In this document: positions 42,632 to 47,448 of the stretch, in pieces | How positions within the stretch are numbered: the stretch's first letter is position 1 | Layout of the letters: each line of letters opens with the position of its first letter | NCBI GenBank assembly: GCA_024223715.1 | Contig: JAAEOA010000006.1 | Location: forward strand, 1 to 47,448 | From: a bacterium | GTDB lineage: Bacteria > Krumholzibacteriota > Krumholzibacteriia > LZORAL124-64-63 | DNA length: 47,448 nt | Direction of reading: 5' to 3' | Notes under the pieces: generated by a model | The model's input: only the letters and a program-made list of their open reading frames with translations | The model's database searches: none | What the model was told of the DNA's origin: nothing | Position numbers and translations under genes: made by a program

Positions 42632-44310
42632 TTTATTCCCTTTTGTTCAGGTGTGGTTTTGTGGCAGGAAACACAGTCGATTGATAGGGGCTTGTATCTC
42701 AGAAGTGTTGGCTGGTCTTTATTGAAAGCCTGATGACAAGCCGTACAGGCCACTTGCAAATGACCACCCCGCAAAGGGAAACGACTGTCCGTTTCGTGGT
42801 CGAATAATTCGGCAAACCAATCGACAGTTACGTGACAGCGCTGGCAGTCTATAGTTGTTTTATCGGCCAGCAAAATGTTATTAAATTGTGAATTATGCGG
42901 ATCTGAATGACATTGCCCGCATTCAGTTTTACCCGTTTTCCTGTTCTCAGAACCATGACATTTGGCGCAGGTTACCCGTTTATGAGTGCCGGTGAGTTTA
43001 AACGCAGTCCGATCATGATCGAAGGCGTTGGTCAGCCAATTGTTTTGGTTATGGCAACTGGCGCATCCCCGGCCGTCTTCCTGTTCATTCATTCCGCCCC
43101 GATGAGGATCTTTGTGGCATGAGCGACAATCGGAAAACGGCAACTTCAGGTCCCATTTTCCTGAGCTGGATTGACGGGTGTGGCATAACTGGCACGATAC
43201 GGCCCGGTGAGCACCCTGCAAGGGGAATTCAGATTTCTGGTGCAAGTCCAGATTGTAGGTGGAGGGTTTGAACCCCATAACATCGTGGCATAAGTCACAC
43301 TGCATCAGGTGTTTTCTTTTCAAGCCTGTTGCATTGTGTGTGTCACGGTGACATCGGGAACAGTTGTCAAATAATGGCTTCTTTCGGTTTCCGGAATGGC
43401 ACCCTTCACAACGCACGGTATTATGAAGCCCAACCAGTTTGTAGTCGGTCATATTATGATCAAAACCTTTGCCATTAATGACCAGCCAACCGCTGGTGTC
43501 GTGACAACTGGTACAATCCGATCCGAAGCTGTTTTTGTGAGGATCCGCGTGGCAATCGGTGCATTGGGAAAATGACAGGCCGGTGTACTGAACCACAGCT
43601 TTTTTATCATTCAGCTGCTTGGAAATGTGGCATTTATTGCAAGCGACTTTTTTATGCATACCGGTTAAAGGAAGTTTGCTGTTGTTGTGAGAAAACAAAG
43701 GCGCCGGTTGCCATTTGTTTTGATCGTGACAAGTGATGCAACCGTCAGCAAATTGCTTCTGATGAGGGTCTTTATGGCAGGCCAGACATTGAGTTGAAAG
43801 CCCCAGGTAGGTCCTTGCGAGGTTTGTTCCCTGTTGAGTTAAAGAGGTGGTTTGTTGATTAAATTCCACCTTGTGGCACTGGCGACAGGAAACCTTCTGA
43901 TGAGCGCCCATTAATTGATGGCCGGTTTTTTTGTGATCAAAACTATCTCTGCCATCGGGCCAGTGGATCAGGTCAAAATCGCGGCCCTGATGATCAACAT
44001 GGCAATTCACACACCGGTTGAAATCCTGACCGGCATGCAGTCCTTTTTTATTGCTTTGACGGGATTGTATTTCCTGATGACAATCTAGGCATTTTGCTGT
44101 TACATCCTGGCTGCCCAGCTTGTGGCATTTTCCACACTTTTTTAAACCTTCCAGGTTTTTATGGGCCTGGGCCAGTTTTCCCGGTGATAGTTGAGCCTGG
44201 ACAGGCGGGGCAACAAAAAGCAACAGCAAAACCGTGCAAATAACCGCATTTAGGAGGCAAATGGTCCGCTTTTTAGAGCTGGAAGAATTATTTTTTTCTT
44301 TAAAATCCAA
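42628..44310 (-). CDS. Multiheme c-type cytochrome, 20 CxxCH sites
   Basis: A 560-residue exported protein with a membrane signal (LLNAVICTVLLLLFVAPPVQAQ) and twenty CxxCH sites. The repeats have the form PLTGMHKKVACNKCHISKQL ... CTDCHADPHKNSFGSDCTSCH, each with several hemes and conserved GxH and FDH histidines as likely axial ligands. The start is uncertain: the frame opens with a TTG at 44310 that has a poor ribosome site, next to a direct repeat of TTGGATTTTA. It follows the cytochrome-b-like gene by 27 bases and overlaps the 16-heme gene. It is a likely electron acceptor from the membrane protein. Confidence 0.92.
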   Translation of the reverse strand: MDFKEKNNSSSSKKRTICLLNAVICTVLLLLFVAPPVQAQLSPGKLAQAHKNLEGLKKCGKCHKLGSQDVTAKCLDCHQEIQSRQSNKKGLHAGQDFNRCVNCHVDHQGRDFDLIHWPDGRDSFDHKKTGHQLMGAHQKVSCRQCHKVEFNQQTTSLTQQGTNLARTYLGLSTQCLACHKDPHQKQFADGCITCHDQNKWQPAPLFSHNNSKLPLTGMHKKVACNKCHISKQLNDKKAVVQYTGLSFSQCTDCHADPHKNSFGSDCTSCHDTSGWLVINGKGFDHNMTDYKLVGLHNTVRCEGCHSGNRKKPLFDNCSRCHRDTHNATGLKRKHLMQCDLCHDVMGFKPSTYNLDLHQKSEFPLQGAHRAVSCQLCHTRQSSSGKWDLKLPFSDCRSCHKDPHRGGMNEQEDGRGCASCHNQNNWLTNAFDHDRTAFKLTGTHKRVTCAKCHGSENRKTGKTECGQCHSDPHNSQFNNILLADKTTIDCQRCHVTVDWFAELFDHETDSRFPLRGGHLQVACTACHQAFNKDQPTLLRYKPLSIDCVSCHKTTPEQKGIK

Positions 44311-44337
44311 TAAAATCCAATCGCCTGGGAAAAGTTG

Positions 44338-45201
44338 CTATTTTCCTGTGTATCCAAGAGCCAAGGCCACCGCCACATGAATTAGCATGACTAATATCAT
44401 TATGACAGCAAAGGGCTTATGGAAGACATGCCAATAGTGGAAGAGGTCTCTTATCAAATGAAACAAGTGCGTTCGGCGCGCATTAAGAACCCAAAATTTT
44501 GCCAAATTTTTGGCTTTAATTTGATCACCTGACCCAAGGCCTACCGAAAAGGTGTGCAATTGGCGGGCCAGAGTCATATTTGCCACAGGTAAAATCAATA
44601 AAGCAATGAGTGCTTGTCGATTTTCCAAAGGGCTCAGGGCAATCTTTTCCAGTTTTTCAATTCCTTCAGTATCCAATTGGAATTTTTCCGACAACTCAAC
44701 CAGAATTGCTTCTTGGCGGTCTTCGATTTCCATAACTGAAAGATCTTCACCCAGCAGATTGCGCGGGATTTGTTGATATAAATATCGTCCAAAAACTCCG
44801 CTGAGAGCAACCGCGGTCATAGACCAGAAACTGACCGCAACCAACCCTTTGATCGTGAATGATGAATGCAGGACAACCAGTACCGGACCAGCAATTCCCA
44901 GAAAAATATGGTATCGAAGCCAAATCCTGAGATCACCCCAATGCCGCATAAATTTCATTCGCTTGCGCAAGGAGTATACAAACAGTAAAAGCATCATGGA
45001 GCTGCCGGCAATGCCCAAACTGTGCCCTATGGGGCCGGCGGGCCTAAACTGGCGATAATCGGGGTGATGGGGCCTTTCGTTCAGGGGAGTTGTATAGAAA
45101 TCGAAAGCGTTAAAAATGACCCAGCCCACAAGACCAGTAACGGCCAAAGCCAATATCGTAATAAGAATTTTGTGAAAGAGGTGATTGGGAAACCTCAGCA
45201 T
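44338..45201 (-). CDS. Membrane protein, cytochrome b-like quinol/electron entry subunit
   Basis: A 287-residue protein from ATG 45201, chosen because AGGAGG lies just upstream; an in-frame ATG at 45273 lacks one. Five to six membrane helices are visible. Histidines sit at helix positions suited to heme b: GPIGHSLGIAG, RYHIFLGIAGPVLVVLHSSF and HVFHKPFAVIMILVMLIHVA. A helical cytoplasmic insert of about 100 residues (EIEDRQEAILVELSEKFQ ...) lies between helices 4 and 5. The layout recalls b-type cytochromes and ferric-reductase-like proteins. As first gene of the cluster it probably links the quinone pool or the ferredoxin-flavoprotein to the multiheme cytochromes. The heme binding is inferred. 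Confidence 0.75.
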   Translation of the reverse strand: MLRFPNHLFHKILITILALAVTGLVGWVIFNAFDFYTTPLNERPHHPDYRQFRPAGPIGHSLGIAGSSMMLLLFVYSLRKRMKFMRHWGDLRIWLRYHIFLGIAGPVLVVLHSSFTIKGLVAVSFWSMTAVALSGVFGRYLYQQIPRNLLGEDLSVMEIEDRQEAILVELSEKFQLDTEGIEKLEKIALSPLENRQALIALLILPVANMTLARQLHTFSVGLGSGDQIKAKNLAKFWVLNARRTHLFHLIRDLFHYWHVFHKPFAVIMILVMLIHVAVALALGYTGK

Positions 45202-45269
45202 CAGACCCTCCTGTATTTTGGACTGGAGCCAACCAAAGCTCCAACCCCTCTGTAATTCATCATCACGCA

Positions 45270-45527
45270 TCACCGCACCAAGGACATGCGCCTGCTTACT
45301 TGATGATCACCTGCATTGAGGCTAAAAAAATAAACACCTGACGAAACCGATTCACCACTGTCATTATTTCCATCCCACAAAATACTATGAGGGCAGTTAA
45401 GCCAACGGTAGCTTTCATCGTGGTACCTATATGACGCTTTTTCCTGGGTGAAAATTCCTCCTGGGCATTCAATCAAGTTCCTCTTGTTGAAACCCTGTCT
45501 ATTGCCTGAAGATTTTAATCCTAACAT
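45270..45527 (-). pseudogene. Degenerate remnant of a type IX sorting-domain protein
   Basis: ATG 45527 follows a strong AAAGGAG and the frame runs 85 codons. The first half resembles nothing. The end is clearly the last part of a FlgD-like sorting domain: ILWDGNNDSGESVSSGVYFF and then SLNAGDHQVSRRMSLVR. The NPFNP start of such a domain is missing, so an internal deletion or rearrangement is likely. The gene lies directly upstream of the cytochrome cluster on the same strand and could supply its promoter. It is probably not functional. Confidence 0.55.
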
Positions 45528-45954
45528 TTTCTGTCTCCTTTTAGAAGCAATAATGGGAGGCCTGTTTCCAGGTCTCCCATTTCTGTTTCTAAAAACGCCT
45601 TTATAGCGGCGTCCGCCATGATTTCCGCCTGATTTCTGCGTGAGCTCTGTTTGGATTCGATGGCCCCTACAGAGCAATCACCTTCTGGCTATTGTTCCAA
45701 ATTGGGAGAACCAATCTGGTCTGACATGCGAGCCGTGGTATATGAGTATCGAGTAATTTGAAGAAATTATGAGCAGAGGTAATCGTCATTGGAACGGTGA
45801 CGGTAAGGCGTCAATGGTGGTGGACAAAACAAAATTAGAATCGCCATCAGATTAAATAAAAACCGGGCTTATTAAAGCCCGGTTTTATTGAGAGGTGCGC
45901 CTGACCCGGAAAATGAAAAGTGACCCGATCAATAATGGCCAATTTCCCCAGACA
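45528..45954. other. Gene-free stretch with a strong hairpin
   Basis: Apart from the hairpin at 45552-45581 (AATGGGAGGCCTG with CAGGTCTCCCATT, 13 pairs, loop TTTC) and the terminator at 45858-45887, I see no gene here. The hairpin has a T-rich tail (TTCTGTTTCT) on the plus strand, but no plus-strand gene precedes it. Frames through this part look like degraded coding sequence. Confidence 0.4.
45858..45887. terminator. Bidirectional intrinsic terminator after the beta-helix protein gene
   Basis: AAAACCGGGC and GCCCGGTTTT form a perfect 10-bp inverted repeat around TTATTAAA, with A-runs and T-runs at the edges. On the minus strand it ends the gene that stops at 45955, about 70 bases upstream in reading direction. 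Confidence 0.85.
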
Positions 45955-47448
45955 CTATTTCAACAACAGCATTTTATGCCGGGCCCCATTGCCACCAGCT
46001 TCCAGAACATAAAAATACACTCCAGAAGGAACATTCATGCCGGCATTGTTCCGCCCATTCCAGGTAACGGCATGGCGGCCGGCTGAAAAGGAATCACCTT
46101 GAATCAGGCTGGTGATCATACGACCACGAACATCGAAAATTCGCAAGGTAACGCTTTCAGTGCGGGGTAACTCAAACTGGATTTCGGTACTCGGGTTAAA
46201 TGGGTTGGGGAACGGTGCCAAAGCCTTGAAGGCCAAGGGCAGTTCTCCAACAGCAGAAGGGTCCAGACAAGTGGCCAAAGTGGCCCAGTTGGCGAAGTCA
46301 ACATTGTCGGAAATGTCACTGCCAACCACGGGACCCGAAGGCGTTCCCCACCAGCATTCCTGAGCAAACAAATCACCTTCGCCGTCGGTGAAGGGATCCA
46401 GTTCCAGAGCAAAATCGGAGTTGTTTTCAAAGCAACTGCGGGTTAAGTCAGGACGGGCATTGTTCATGGCGCGGATGCCGTCAACGTTGTCGGTGAATTC
46501 GCAGTAGTACGCGCGGGGCCTGGAATCAGTCCCGGTGGCAAACAATCCCGCTGAAGATGAGTGGCTGATACGAACTTTATTGAGCACAAAAGCAGCGCCG
46601 GATTGCGAATACACCGAACCATCAACAAGTCGCCCGCCATACCTGATATCACAATCAACCAGAATGCAATTGATGATGGTGCTGGATTCGTTGAACCGCA
46701 AATATTTCCAGTCTGCGGGAGACGCATTGGTGGCATTTCCGGAAGTATCACCGCCATCAAAATCATCGTAAATGGAGGTGAAGGTGGCACCCTGAGCGTT
46801 GATTCCGCCGGGGTTGGCGGTATTGATGCCGAACACAATTGCAGAGCGATAGTTTTTCAGCACAGTACCCGGGTTGATGGTCAGGATGGGACGGTTAATG
46901 CCGCCCACGGTGACGGTGGAATAATTGAGATAGTAGACAAAGTCGTGGGGCAATACTGGCAGGGTCATGGACTCCGAAATAGTGGAGGATGTAATGCCGA
47001 TGGCGTTCCACATTTCATCTCCCCGGGGAATGAAACTGTTGTTCTGGCTGGTAAAAAATTCTTGAACAGAACTCATGGGCAGATACGCCGGGTAACCGTC
47101 GCCCTGAGTGATGGTGCAATTGGTTATTTGGGCTCCGGTGGTTGGATAGTATATGGCCACTCCATCGGTGGAGGGTTCCATTGTGCAATTGGTCATTGTT
47201 GACTCTCCGCCATCTTCCATTCTTACAGTGCGGGCATTGGCTGAGAACTGACAACCGAGGGCGGTGAATGTTCCCTCGTGGCGTGACCACAGCACGTGGT
47301 CGAAGCGGCCACCGTATCGGATGTCGCAGTTGGTCAGCTGGCAGGAACCCTCTATGGCTCCCGCTTCAAAACGCAGGTGGAACCAATCGCTTGGGGCGGG
47401 TGAATTGTTATCGCCTGAGGTGTTGCCGCCTACGGTATCATCTCTCAA
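45955..47448 (-). CDS. Secreted parallel beta-helix protein with type IX sorting domain (partial)
   Basis: The last 497 residues of a larger protein; the N-terminus lies beyond the window edge. Short repeated turns with Asn and Cys (LTNCDIRYGG, MTNCTMEPSTDG, ITNCTITQGDG, YYCEFTDNVDG) indicate a right-handed parallel beta-helix of the pectate-lyase/NosD type. A block of about 45 residues is duplicated some 220 residues apart (SDWFHLRF ... CDIRYGGR and ADWKYLRF ... CDIRYGGR). The C-terminus is a FlgD-like sorting domain: PFPNPFNPSTEIQFEL, FDVRGRMI, VTWNGRNNAGM, PSGVYFYVLEAGG and a basic KMLLLK end. It is probably surface-located. Its enzyme activity, if any, is unknown. Confidence 0.85.
   Translation of the reverse strand: MRDDTVGGNTSGDNNSPAPSDWFHLRFEAGAIEGSCQLTNCDIRYGGRFDHVLWSRHEGTFTALGCQFSANARTVRMEDGGESTMTNCTMEPSTDGVAIYYPTTGAQITNCTITQGDGYPAYLPMSSVQEFFTSQNNSFIPRGDEMWNAIGITSSTISESMTLPVLPHDFVYYLNYSTVTVGGINRPILTINPGTVLKNYRSAIVFGINTANPGGINAQGATFTSIYDDFDGGDTSGNATNASPADWKYLRFNESSTIINCILVDCDIRYGGRLVDGSVYSQSGAAFVLNKVRISHSSSAGLFATGTDSRPRAYYCEFTDNVDGIRAMNNARPDLTRSCFENNSDFALELDPFTDGEGDLFAQECWWGTPSGPVVGSDISDNVDFANWATLATCLDPSAVGELPLAFKALAPFPNPFNPSTEIQFELPRTESVTLRIFDVRGRMITSLIQGDSFSAGRHAVTWNGRNNAGMNVPSGVYFYVLEAGGNGARHKMLLLK

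Noticed and set aside
1-47448. Genome-wide reassignment of TGA to an amino acid
   Set aside because: Many intact genes here end at TGA with a normal neighbour following, for example the kinase at 1422, the M20 gene at 9256, lpd, sufS, the dehydrogenase and the 20-heme cytochrome.
1-47448. tRNA, rRNA, CRISPR or insertion sequence
   Set aside because: I searched by eye for T-loop-like GTTCGA patterns, regularly spaced repeats and transposase motifs and found none that hold up.

Overview
The window looks like part of a chromosome from an uncultured Gram-negative bacterium of the FCB group or a neighbouring candidate phylum (Krumholzibacteriota, Eisenbacteria or Latescibacterota-like). This is inferred from secreted proteins that end in FlgD-like type IX sorting domains (NPFNP ... 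SGVYF ... K), from secreted proteins ending in KSLYR, from a gene mix of aerobic or facultative type (heterotetrameric pyruvate dehydrogenase, SUF, ferritin), and from abundant multiheme cytochromes. No tRNA, rRNA, CRISPR array, insertion sequence or phage gene was recognised. TGA is an ordinary stop codon in most genes here.

Layout. 1-1422: end of an OmpR-type response regulator and its histidine kinase. 1484-3028: secreted protein with a sorting domain. 3041-4839 (minus): membrane acyltransferase and, upstream of it, a YHS-domain protein interrupted by one in-frame TGA in a Cys-TGA-Thr-Pro-Cys context, followed by a bacterial SECIS-like hairpin. This is a candidate selenoprotein. 4983-9256 (plus): TatD nuclease, hflK-hflC, and a secreted M20 amidohydrolase. 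9400-15756 (minus): LuxR-type regulator, then the operon pdhA-pdhB-pdhC-lpd-lipoate ligase. 16042-20878: ferritin, a frameshifted secreted protein, a flavin oxidoreductase-like protein, a lipoprotein, and phosphomannomutase. 20888-27551: double-transglutaminase lipoprotein, a repeat-containing periplasmic protein, a small hydrolase, a YedF-like selenium-metabolism protein, and two broken small genes. 27532-30918 (minus): PAS kinase/response-regulator pair and a radical SAM protein. 30919-31451: intergenic region with a promoter, a palindrome and a terminator that together look like a small regulated RNA, then an operator. 31452-37178: complete SUF iron-sulfur operon (regulator, B, C, D, S, U). 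37359-38315: zinc alcohol dehydrogenase. 38434-45201 (minus): a tightly overlapping five-gene electron-transfer cluster. 45270-47448 (minus): a degenerate sorting-domain remnant and a beta-helix secreted protein that runs off the edge.

Two systems stand out. The first is the putative selenoprotein, supported by the presence in the same window of a YedF-type protein, a family associated with selenium-using genomes. The second is the cluster of membrane cytochrome-b-like protein, 20-heme cytochrome, 16-heme cytochrome, outer-membrane beta-barrel and membrane-anchored ferredoxin-flavoprotein. It has the parts needed for an electron conduit from the cytoplasm or quinone pool to the cell surface.
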